Assembly: GCA_903907305.1 (NCBI GenBank)
Contig: CAIVNT010000633.1
Location: forward strand, 1-14,826
Source of the DNA: an uncultured Ignavibacteriota bacterium
GTDB lineage: Bacteria > Bacteroidota > Ignavibacteria > UBA10030 > UBA8401
DNA length: 14,826 bases
Direction: 5' to 3'
Shown here: positions 1 through 7,278 of the stretch, in pieces
Numbering within the stretch: the first letter of the stretch is position 1
Layout of the letters: each line of letters begins with the position of its first letter
Notes under the pieces: model-generated
Database searches by the model: none
What the model saw: only the letters and a program-made list of their open reading frames with translations
Told to the model about the DNA's origin: nothing
Translations under genes and position numbers: made by a program

Positions 1-45
1 AAAAAAGAAATAGTAAAATTATCCCGTTCAAACCTGAATGACAAG

Positions 46-67
46 TTACAGTTTTAAGTCACTGTAA
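46..67. promoter_or_regulatory. 22-bp inverted repeat upstream of the regulator gene
   Basis: TTACAGT (46-52) and ACTGTAA (61-67) form a perfect 7-bp inverted repeat around an 8-base centre. It lies about 50 bases before the regulator start and has no T-run after it, so it does not look like an intrinsic terminator. An autoregulatory operator for the FadR-type protein is possible, but this is inference from position and symmetry only. The same sequence was not recognised elsewhere in the window. Confidence 0.3.
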
Positions 68-118
68 AAGAAAACACAAAACAGGCCCACTATTTTCGCT
101 CCAGTTGAAAACAGAGAA

Positions 119-814
119 TTGCTCAGCAAAAAGATCGCAAATCTGATCGAAGAAGCAATTCAAACAAAAAAGATCACCAAAGGGAACAAACTCCCTTCAG
201 AAGCTGAACTTGCAAGCCAATTTGGGGTCAGCCGGACAGCTATCCGCGAAGCGCTCAGGATCGTCGGGGCAAAAGGAATGATCCGCATTGAAAAGGGGCG
301 TGGAATTTTTGTGAAGGATCTTTCGGCGGACACGGTTTCCGGTCCTCTTCATCAGTATCTGAAATTCAAAGTTGAACACAATTATGCGTTGGACGTGATC
401 CATGCGCGGCAGATCATTGAACCTTCGATTGCTGCGTTTGCCGCGGTTAACCGGAATCAAGACGATATTGATAAACTGAACGACAATCTTCTCCGACTGA
501 GAAACTATAACGGGGAATCTGATGGTCTGGCAAAACTGGATATGGAATTCCATATGCAGATCGCATACGCTTCTAAGAATCAGGTCGTGCCGCTGATCCT
601 TGAACCGATCCACCGGTTGATGCCGGAGATCAAGAAGTCAGTGTATGCAACGAACGACCATGCTCAGGAATCTGCAATTGAATGGCATAGTAAGATCGCT
701 GCTGAGATCATCAAAGGAGATCCTGTGGAAGCAAGGGTAATGATGAATCAGCACCTTGCAATCGCGGAAGAACATATTAGAGTTATGTTGAAAGCCCAAT
801 CCTCCAAGAGTTAA
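119..814 (+). CDS. FadR-subfamily GntR transcriptional regulator
   Basis: This is a 231-residue DNA-binding regulator with an N-terminal winged helix-turn-helix (residues about 1-66, with the GntR-type run LPSEAELASQFGVSRTAIRE) and a C-terminal FCD ligand domain (about 90-220). The FCD metal-site residues are visible as D141 and H145 (DMEFH), H190 and H212. Proteins of this type in Bacteroidota alginate loci control the alginate genes in response to a degradation intermediate; that role here is inferred from the neighbours. The gene is followed by the outer-membrane operon after 379 bases and is probably its local regulator. The start is uncertain. The called start is TTG at 119 with a weak ribosome site. 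The frame is open back to 68, and upstream codons read as a plausible family N-terminus (FAPVENRELLSKK), which would need the rare ATT at 92. Confidence 0.9.
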   Translation: MLSKKIANLIEEAIQTKKITKGNKLPSEAELASQFGVSRTAIREALRIVGAKGMIRIEKGRGIFVKDLSADTVSGPLHQYLKFKVEHNYALDVIHARQIIEPSIAAFAAVNRNQDDIDKLNDNLLRLRNYNGESDGLAKLDMEFHMQIAYASKNQVVPLILEPIHRLMPEIKKSVYATNDHAQESAIEWHSKIAAEIIKGDPVEARVMMNQHLAIAEEHIRVMLKAQSSKS

Positions 815-842
815 TTATTTTTTTTGCACTAACCTGTATGAT

Positions 843-860
843 ATGTGATGTCCATCAAAT
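843..860. promoter_or_regulatory. Candidate operator palindrome in the leader
   Basis: TGATG-TC-CATCA (846-857) is a perfect 12-bp palindrome. It extends to 18 bp (843-860) with one mismatched pair. It lies just after the regulator gene and about 335 bases before the TonB receptor gene. Short palindromes of this size are typical GntR/FadR targets, but the sequence was not matched to a known operator. Binding by the upstream regulator is inference. Confidence 0.3.
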
Positions 861-921
861 TTAGACAAAATAGTATGAAAACCTTACGGTGCGCCAAATG
901 AACGGTCGTGCTGAAATAAAT

Positions 922-993
922 ATCCGGGAGATCATGTCCCTGCTCCAGCGACAAGCCGGATGTCAATCATTTCGCCGGCGGATGATCTCGGAT
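922..993 (+). promoter_or_regulatory. Foldable leader RNA segment, nested stem pairs
   Basis: ATCCG-GG-AGATCAT (922-935) can pair with ATGATCTCGGAT (982-993) over 12 base pairs with a 2-base bulge. Inside it, GCCGG (955-959) can pair with CCGGC (975-979). Nested pairing of this kind in a long leader suggests a structured RNA. It was not recognised as a known riboswitch, so function is unknown, and some pairing is expected by chance. Confidence 0.3.
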
Positions 994-1193
994 TCAGTCA
1001 ATGTATTTCAGCAATCATTCCACGTTCCATTCCAGTTCAGCGGCTCTCTCGCCCGTTTCACTCAAAAAGAAAATAGCTCCTCAGCGATTTCAACGGAAGT
1101 ATTCCTCAGCAACAATCCATTATCGAAAATTTTTCCGGCCGCAGTCCACGTCGCTGCGAACACCCAAAGAAAATTTATCAACGAGTAACGAAC

Positions 1194-4013
1194 ATGAAAA
1201 AATTAATCATCCTTTGGTTCTTATCATTCACACTGCTTCTCTCCCAAAATACCGGAAAGATCTCCGGCCGCGTGACCGACAGTAAAACAAAAGAGGGGAT
1301 CCCCGGATTGAACGTCGTGATCAAAGGGAGCAAACTCGGCGCCATCACAGATATGGAAGGATTCTATTTCATTCTGAACATTGAACCGGGTGTCTATTCC
1401 GTCTCTGCATCGATGGTCGGTTTCGGAACAGTGACGCAGCAGGGAGTGATCGTGAATCAAAGCAGGACCACGACAACTGATTTCAATTTGAATGAAACGG
1501 TGGTAGAAGAAAAAGAAGTGATCGTCACCGCAGAGCGTCCGGATGTGCAGAAAGAAAAGACATCCACCAGCGAAGTGATCCGCGCAGAGGAAGTGCTTAT
1601 CTCTCCCGGTGTGATCGATCTGTCGAATGTTCTCTCGCTTACATCAGATGTGGTGGATGGACATTTCCGCGGCGGCCGTGACGGTGAAGAATTATATACA
1701 CTGGCAGGAATGGGAATCGTCAATCCTCTCACGAGCGGCGCAGCATTCGCTCCCATCATGAGCGCAGTGGAAGAAGTGGAAGTGATCACCAGCGGATTCA
1801 GCGCGCAGTACGGCAACGCGCAATCGGGAGTCGTAAATATCTCGATGAAAGAAGGAAGAGCAGACAAGTGGGCAGGCCGTGCAGAATTGCGGACAAGGAC
1901 TCCGGGTTACAAACATTTCGGAGCGAGCGTGTTCGATGAGAATGCCAATCCGTATCTGAAGATCCTCAGTTCGCCGGAAGGATGGAAGGGGGCGGACCTC
2001 TCCGCGGGCGGTACGAGCGGCAGTGTCTATTATAGCGGAATCGGAGGTTCTTTCGGTAACCGTTTTAAAGATTCAACGCAGGCATCGCAGCTTGCGTATC
2101 AGCTTTGGAGACAAGCACGGCGTGATGTGAACAAAAAATATAATGACCTGATCGATTATTCCGTGGACTTTAACATCGGCGGTCCGTTGACCGAGGATAT
2201 CCGCATGTTCCTTGCTTCTTTCGTGCAGACCGAATGGCTTGTCATCCCTACGGCGGAACCGGACATTAAACGTCAGATACTCGGTAATATTGTCTATGAC
2301 ATCGGCAGCGGAATGACGCTCCGTTTCAGCGGCGCGTATACGAACAAGAAAGAACATCTCATCACAGGATTGAACAGTTTCAGCTATACCTCGTTCCAGC
2401 GCTGGCTGTGGGACAGAGAGATCGGACTTGCATTATCGAATGAGGATGACTTGCAGCTTGGTGTCCGCTTTGCACACGCACTTTCCAATTCCACATTCTA
2501 TGAACTAAAACTGAATCAGGTCCGGACAAATTATGTGGACGGTGTGCGCATTGCAGATCCGAACCGATTCATTACGGACGATCAGAACGTCTCGGCGTGG
2601 CCCTACTATAATATCCAGGACAAGTTCAGTACGGGACAGATGGACAATGATTTCCGTTCGGAGAAGACCGGAACGATCACCTTCGACGGTTCCATTACAA
2701 GTCAATTGGATCAGGCCCATATGCTTCTTGCCGGTGTTCAGTATAATGTCTATAACATTGATGTGAACAACCGCACAGGTCTTTCCAATGCCGGTTCCGA
2801 GCAGGATGAGATTTATGCAGCTAAGCCGTTCGAATTGGGACTGTTCGTGCAGGACAAAATGGAATTCGAGGGAATGATCGCGAATGTCGGTCTCCGCTTC
2901 GATCTCTTCAATCCGAATGATGAATACTCACCCGACTATTATTCACCCGTTGCATCAACGACTGCAGGACCAAAACTGAAGACACCGACGATCGGCCGTC
3001 TGCAGCCCCGCGTTGGAATTTCGTTTCCGGTATCGATCACCACAGTGTTCCATCTGAATTACGGAACATTTGTTCAACGTCCCTCCTTCAACCGGGTGCT
3101 CTTCTCGCAGGTCCGTCCAAGCGATTCACGCGTTCTTCAACTCGGCAATCCGAATTTGAAACCGGAGTACACGCAGAGTTATGATGTCGGTTTGACACAG
3201 GGACTCGGCGAAGGATTCACACTTGATGTGAGCGGCTATTATAAGGATGTGAAGAATCTTATCCAGCAGGCTATTTTTACCGTGAAGCCGGCCGATCCGG
3301 GATACAGAACATTCGTCAATCGTGATTATGCCGACATTCGGGGATTCCATCTAACGTTGACGAACCGACAGGGAATGTTCACAGGAAAAGCATCCTACAC
3401 GTACAGCGTTGCAACGGGAAGCAACAGTACGCCGTTCAATACTGTACCGCGTTCCATTCTGCAGCCCGATCCCAATACTCCCTCCGCTGAACTTCCGAAT
3501 GCAAAAGATGTCACGTTGGATTTCGACAGAACGCATAATGTTGTGCTGACTCTTGCCGCGGCTACGCCTGATGATTGGGGATTCGATCTGTTTGATATTT
3601 ATCCATTGGAACAAATGACCTTTTCTATGAAGGCGTTTGCCCGCAGCGGCCGGCCGTACACTTCGAATCTCGATCACGGATTGGTGAATCAGCGCCGCAC
3701 ACCGTCCGAATATAATACCGACTTGAAATTCAGCAAGAAGATCAACAAGCTGTTTGGATCGAGCACGACATTCTATGTGGAAGTGTTCAATCTGTTCGAT
3801 CAAAAGATCTATTCTTATAACACCGTCTTCCAAAGTGCTTCAACGACCGGTTCGTCCCCGACTGTGGCGAATAACAATGCGGATATTTACGATACGAATC
3901 CGGCGAATCTCCGATACTTCTCCGCGTATGCGCCGTTCCTCGTCGATCAGACGTTCCTGCTCTATTCGAACCGTCCGCGCGAGATCTACGTCGGCATGAC
4001 CATCAATTTTTAA
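1194..4013 (+). CDS. TonB-dependent outer-membrane receptor with CarboxypepD_reg-like domain
   Basis: This 939-residue protein is an energised outer-membrane importer, here most likely for uronic-acid oligosaccharides. It has a signal peptide (about 1-18), a carboxypeptidase-regulatory-like beta-sandwich (about 21-98, GKISGRVTD ... GVYSVSASMVGFG), a TonB-box-like EVIVTAE at 108-114, a plug domain (about 122-220, with FRGGRDGE and SGFSAQYGNAQSGVVNI), and then a 22-strand-type barrel to the end. The terminal residues VGMTINF finish on phenylalanine, as usual for outer-membrane barrels. The ATG at 1194 is followed directly by the signal peptide; its ribosome site is weak. No SusD gene follows. 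Instead a T9SS-sorted protein begins 13 bases downstream. The substrate is inferred from the lyase and uronate genes further along the same strand. Confidence 0.93.
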   Translation: MKKLIILWFLSFTLLLSQNTGKISGRVTDSKTKEGIPGLNVVIKGSKLGAITDMEGFYFILNIEPGVYSVSASMVGFGTVTQQGVIVNQSRTTTTDFNLNETVVEEKEVIVTAERPDVQKEKTSTSEVIRAEEVLISPGVIDLSNVLSLTSDVVDGHFRGGRDGEELYTLAGMGIVNPLTSGAAFAPIMSAVEEVEVITSGFSAQYGNAQSGVVNISMKEGRADKWAGRAELRTRTPGYKHFGASVFDENANPYLKILSSPEGWKGADLSAGGTSGSVYYSGIGGSFGNRFKDSTQASQLAYQLWRQARRDVNKKYNDLIDYSVDFNIGGPLTEDIRMFLASFVQTEWLVIPTAEPDIKRQILGNIVYDIGSGMTLRFSGAYTNKKEHLITGLNSFSYTSFQRWLWDREIGLALSNEDDLQLGVRFAHALSNSTFYELKLNQVRTNYVDGVRIADPNRFITDDQNVSAWPYYNIQDKFSTGQMDNDFRSEKTGTITFDGSITSQLDQAHMLLAGVQYNVYNIDVNNRTGLSNAGSEQDEIYAAKPFELGLFVQDKMEFEGMIANVGLRFDLFNPNDEYSPDYYSPVASTTAGPKLKTPTIGRLQPRVGISFPVSITTVFHLNYGTFVQRPSFNRVLFSQVRPSDSRVLQLGNPNLKPEYTQSYDVGLTQGLGEGFTLDVSGYYKDVKNLIQQAIFTVKPADPGYRTFVNRDYADIRGFHLTLTNRQGMFTGKASYTYSVATGSNSTPFNTVPRSILQPDPNTPSAELPNAKDVTLDFDRTHNVVLTLAAATPDDWGFDLFDIYPLEQMTFSMKAFARSGRPYTSNLDHGLVNQRRTPSEYNTDLKFSKKINKLFGSSTTFYVEVFNLFDQKIYSYNTVFQSASTTGSSPTVANNNADIYDTNPANLRYFSAYAPFLVDQTFLLYSNRPREIYVGMTINF

Positions 4014-4026
4014 GGAATCATTCTCT

Positions 4027-6225
4027 ATGAACCGAGTTAAACTACTTTTAACAATCGCGATGATGATGACGGCGGCAAACAACGTCCCGGCCCAGTCCCG
4101 CGATTATGTTACACATCATCGCGGCACACTGCACCAAACGGTCTTCAATACCGGTGAGTTGGGAAGAGGATACGATCAGGCGGCGACCGGAAGCGTGAAA
4201 GGGATTCCTTCCTTCGAATGGCCCGGAAATTCCGGAACGATCGTGGACGGTGTTGCGTACAACGGACAGTATAATTCGTTCGGCGGCGGTATCCAGATCG
4301 GCGCAACGACATCGGACACGAATGCGCGGCGGTATGCATTCTGCGGCGGAGCAGGATCGAACATCTCCGAAGTAGTGTTCGGCACCTATAGTTTTCCGCT
4401 GGAACTGAAACGCGTTGAGAATTATCCGGTGCTGAGCAACGGTCAGCTCAATCCAACATACAATCCCGACGAAGCGGAAGAGATCATCACTTCCAAGTGG
4501 GCGACGCCGATTGGATTGACCATTACACGCACGAGCCGCGCATGGAGTCTGCCGGATTATGATGATTTCATCATCTATGAATACGAATTGGAGAACACGG
4601 GGAATCGTGACGGAAATCCTGCTACGATCGAATCTACAGTCGACCTGAAGGATGTGCTCATTGCTTTTACGTACGGTCTGACACCCTCCATGTTCGGGTA
4701 TGAACGAAACTACAATCGGTGGAACTACACCGATTATGAGAACCACGATCTTCGTGCACGCTTCGACCGTAACCGGTGGCTGAACTATGCACTGGACAGG
4801 GACGGAAAACCGGATATCAAATTCTTCAGCGACTGGTCCGTGAATCAGGTGAACGGCGGAGGATTATTATCACCGCAGGCGGTCGGTTTCATGCCGCTCT
4901 ATTTTGATACGACGCATCTTGCGAAACTCGGTGAGACACAGATACAGATCAACAGTTCAGATGCAGCCAATGTGTGGGATCTGAACGGGCATATCAAACA
5001 GCCTTATCTGAACAGAATTGAAACATCAAACATGCGTATCTCCAAGATGCAGCCGTACATCGACATTGCGCAAGCGCGCAAGAACAATCCGTATAGAAAT
5101 TCACTATTCGGTCCGGACTGGATCGGACGCGGAAGTATCAATATCCGTCAGAGCCAGTATTTCGGTGTCGGACGCATGCTCGCATTCGGTCCGTACACCA
5201 TCGCCTTCGGACAGAAGGTTCGTTTTGCAGTAGCCGAAGTTGCAGGCTACGGTGCAGCGAGAAAAGAAGAAACAGTCGCAGGATTAAAGGACGAAGGGGG
5301 AAGCTGCGGACAGAACTGCGGTGAAGATGCGAGTCTTGCGGCATTCAATCTGGTACCGAACTGGTCCGATACCATCAACATCAACGGAATCACCTACGGC
5401 AGCAGATATCTTTCGAACTATGCGCTCCCACAGTATATCAATTCTAATACCGTCACCGTGCGCGAAGTGGCTGACCGTGCGATCGAAGCTTATACCGGAA
5501 CACCGTTCGCGGACCATGATTCTGTAGCATATTGGCCGGAACGTTCACCCGATCGAGGCGTGTATAAATTTCCTGTGCTCGTGCCGAATCCTGTTATGGA
5601 AATCCGCAGTAACAGTAAAGCACAGAATGTGATCAGCTGGAAGAACAGTGTCGAATCGTTCACATCGTCGAGATTGATCTCGCCGTTACGGAATTTTGAA
5701 GTATACCGCTCCGGAAATTCGCTCGGACCCTGGACGAGAATAGACAGTGTTGCCATCAATGATCCCCGCTATTCTTCCGGGGGAAATTATTCGGTCATCG
5801 ACAGCACAACGAAGGTGAGTGAATCATTCTTTTATTCAGTCGTGACCGTCCATCAGAACGATGTGCGGAATTCACGTTCCAATGCCGTTTCGTTCAAGAC
5901 ATATCTCGGCGCGGAAAAGACCCTCGGTACCGTGCATGTGGTGCCGAATCCATTCGTCATCCGTTCGGGATTCGAGGGAAGTTCGGCAACAGCGGATGTG
6001 AATTCAAAGATCACCTTCTTCAATCTTCCGTCCCTCTGCACCATCCGCATCTATTCGTATTCCGGACAGATGGTGGAGACATTGGAACACAATGAGGACA
6101 GCAACTCGCATGACTGGTATCAGATAACACGGAACAATCAAAAAATTGCACCGGGCATTTATTTCTTCGTCGTGAGCACGCCCGATGGCAAAACGACCAA
6201 CGGCAAATTCGTGGTCATTCGATAA
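4027..6225 (+). CDS. Exported protein with C-terminal T9SS sorting domain, function unknown
   Basis: This 732-residue protein has a signal peptide (about 1-23, ending VPAQ), a long N-terminal region of about 500 residues that I do not recognise, a fibronectin-III-like stretch (about 528-625, with VISWKNS and NFEVYRSGN), and a T9SS type A sorting domain from about 636 (VVPNPF, then TIRIYSYSGQMVETL, APGIYFF and terminal GKFVVIR). It should pass the outer membrane by the type IX system and end up on the cell surface or released. An AAGGAA ribosome site overlaps the receptor stop codon. It occupies the slot where a SusD glycan-binding lipoprotein would be in a classical polysaccharide locus, so a substrate-capture role is suggested. 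No catalytic motif was recognised, so an enzymatic role is neither shown nor excluded. Confidence 0.85.
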   Translation: MNRVKLLLTIAMMMTAANNVPAQSRDYVTHHRGTLHQTVFNTGELGRGYDQAATGSVKGIPSFEWPGNSGTIVDGVAYNGQYNSFGGGIQIGATTSDTNARRYAFCGGAGSNISEVVFGTYSFPLELKRVENYPVLSNGQLNPTYNPDEAEEIITSKWATPIGLTITRTSRAWSLPDYDDFIIYEYELENTGNRDGNPATIESTVDLKDVLIAFTYGLTPSMFGYERNYNRWNYTDYENHDLRARFDRNRWLNYALDRDGKPDIKFFSDWSVNQVNGGGLLSPQAVGFMPLYFDTTHLAKLGETQIQINSSDAANVWDLNGHIKQPYLNRIETSNMRISKMQPYIDIAQARKNNPYRNSLFGPDWIGRGSINIRQSQYFGVGRMLAFGPYTIAFGQKVRFAVAEVAGYGAARKEETVAGLKDEGGSCGQNCGEDASLAAFNLVPNWSDTININGITYGSRYLSNYALPQYINSNTVTVREVADRAIEAYTGTPFADHDSVAYWPERSPDRGVYKFPVLVPNPVMEIRSNSKAQNVISWKNSVESFTSSRLISPLRNFEVYRSGNSLGPWTRIDSVAINDPRYSSGGNYSVIDSTTKVSESFFYSVVTVHQNDVRNSRSNAVSFKTYLGAEKTLGTVHVVPNPFVIRSGFEGSSATADVNSKITFFNLPSLCTIRIYSYSGQMVETLEHNEDSNSHDWYQITRNNQKIAPGIYFFVVSTPDGKTTNGKFVVIR

Positions 6226-6237
6226 GGGAACTACACT

Positions 6238-7278
6238 ATGAAATTACGGACGATCATAACGGTGTTCATCGCGTGCATGGTAACGATGACTGCTGTTGCA
6301 CAAAAAAAAGTCGGAACGACCTCCATGCAGTTCCTGAAAGTGATGCCGAGCGCGCGCATCACTGCCATGGGAGATGCGTCAGTCGCATTCATTGACGGTG
6401 TCGATGCCGTGTATTGGAATCCTGCAGGATTGACCTCGATCCAAAATCAGGAAATGACGGCAACGTACACGCTCTGGATCTTCGACACGAAACAGGATGC
6501 TGTTGCCTACGGTATCAATCTCGGCGAGTTCGGAGTGCTTGGTGCACAGTTCCAGATGACGGATATCGGTACCATTCAGGAGACCAAAGCGAGTTTCACT
6601 AAATTTGACGCGGCGGGAAATTTCAATCCCGGATTGACCGGCAATACATTCACTCCGCTCTCGGTTCTGGTCGGTGTTTCGTATGCCAGCAAACTGACCG
6701 ATCATTTTTCTACCGGTCTTTCGTTGAAGTATGCAACAGAAACATTGTGGGACGGCGGCACAGCGGATGCGCCGCTGGAAAATAAGGCCGGGGCGGTTGT
6801 CGAGAAATATAATTCCACTGCAAAAGTATTTCTGTTCGACTTCGGTATGCGCTACAATACGGGATACCGTTCCGTGCAGATCGGCGCATCCGTACAGAAC
6901 TTCGGTTCACAAGTGAAATTTGCGGTGGAAGATTATCCCGCACCGCTGCAGTTCCGGCTCGGCATCTGCGGCAATCTGATGGGAAAGGATGCGCTCTTCA
7001 TCAACGACGAACAGAGCAGACTTACATTGTCCTACGAGATCCTTCAGCCGAACGATTACGATCAGCAGATGCATTTTGGCGTGGAATACGGATTCATGGA
7101 TCTGTTTTGTCTGCGTACAGGATATAAATACAATTACGACAATGAAGGAGTGACGTTCGGCGGCGGCATCAAAACTGAAGTCCCGGGACTGTTCTTGAAT
7201 GTCGATTATAGTTACGGCAGCATGGGCACCTATCTCGGGAATGTCCACCGTATCAGCGTAGGAGTACAATTCAAATGA
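6238..7278 (+). CDS. PorV/PorQ-family outer-membrane beta-barrel protein
   Basis: This is a 346-residue barrel with a signal peptide (about 1-22, ending AVAQ) and the family signature at about 38-65 (SARITAMGDASVAF then VYWNPAGL). PorV proteins of this family work in the T9SS, carrying cargo from the translocon to the attachment complex; other members are structural or transport barrels of unknown job. It starts 12 bases after the T9SS-sorted protein, with AAGGGA overlapping that gene's stop codon, and its own stop overlaps the next start (ATGA). That coupling suggests a partner of the neighbouring T9SS cargo or of the receptor. It is unlikely to be the housekeeping PorV, since it sits in a catabolic locus. 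The exact role is inference. Confidence 0.8.
   Translation: MKLRTIITVFIACMVTMTAVAQKKVGTTSMQFLKVMPSARITAMGDASVAFIDGVDAVYWNPAGLTSIQNQEMTATYTLWIFDTKQDAVAYGINLGEFGVLGAQFQMTDIGTIQETKASFTKFDAAGNFNPGLTGNTFTPLSVLVGVSYASKLTDHFSTGLSLKYATETLWDGGTADAPLENKAGAVVEKYNSTAKVFLFDFGMRYNTGYRSVQIGASVQNFGSQVKFAVEDYPAPLQFRLGICGNLMGKDALFINDEQSRLTLSYEILQPNDYDQQMHFGVEYGFMDLFCLRTGYKYNYDNEGVTFGGGIKTEVPGLFLNVDYSYGSMGTYLGNVHRISVGVQFK

Larger units (their letters stand above)
815..1193 (+). other. Non-coding leader between regulator and outer-membrane operon
   Basis: This 379-base stretch has no convincing gene. Two short open frames across it (889-1188 and 1001-1285) give proteins without recognisable domains, and the second overlaps the receptor's signal peptide region. 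It holds the palindrome at 843-860 and a foldable segment at 922-993. The distal part (about 994-1193) shows nothing further that I can name. No promoter could be assigned with confidence. The length is unusual in a locus whose other gaps are mostly short, and suggests a long 5' leader. Confidence 0.5.

Noticed and set aside
824..842. TTGCAC and TATGAT as a sigma-70-like promoter
   Set aside because: The spacer is only about 7 bases, far too short for a -35/-10 pair, and no Bacteroidota-type -33/-7 pair could be placed.
889..1285. Two short plus-strand open frames in the leader (99 and 94 residues)
   Set aside because: No recognisable domain, no good ribosome site, mutually overlapping, and one runs into the receptor gene. 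They look like chance frames in non-coding DNA.
4048..4746. 232-residue minus-strand open frame opposite the T9SS-sorted protein
   Set aside because: Composition is a reverse reading of the plus-strand gene, with many His, Arg and Cys residues and no domain; the plus-strand gene is clearly real here.
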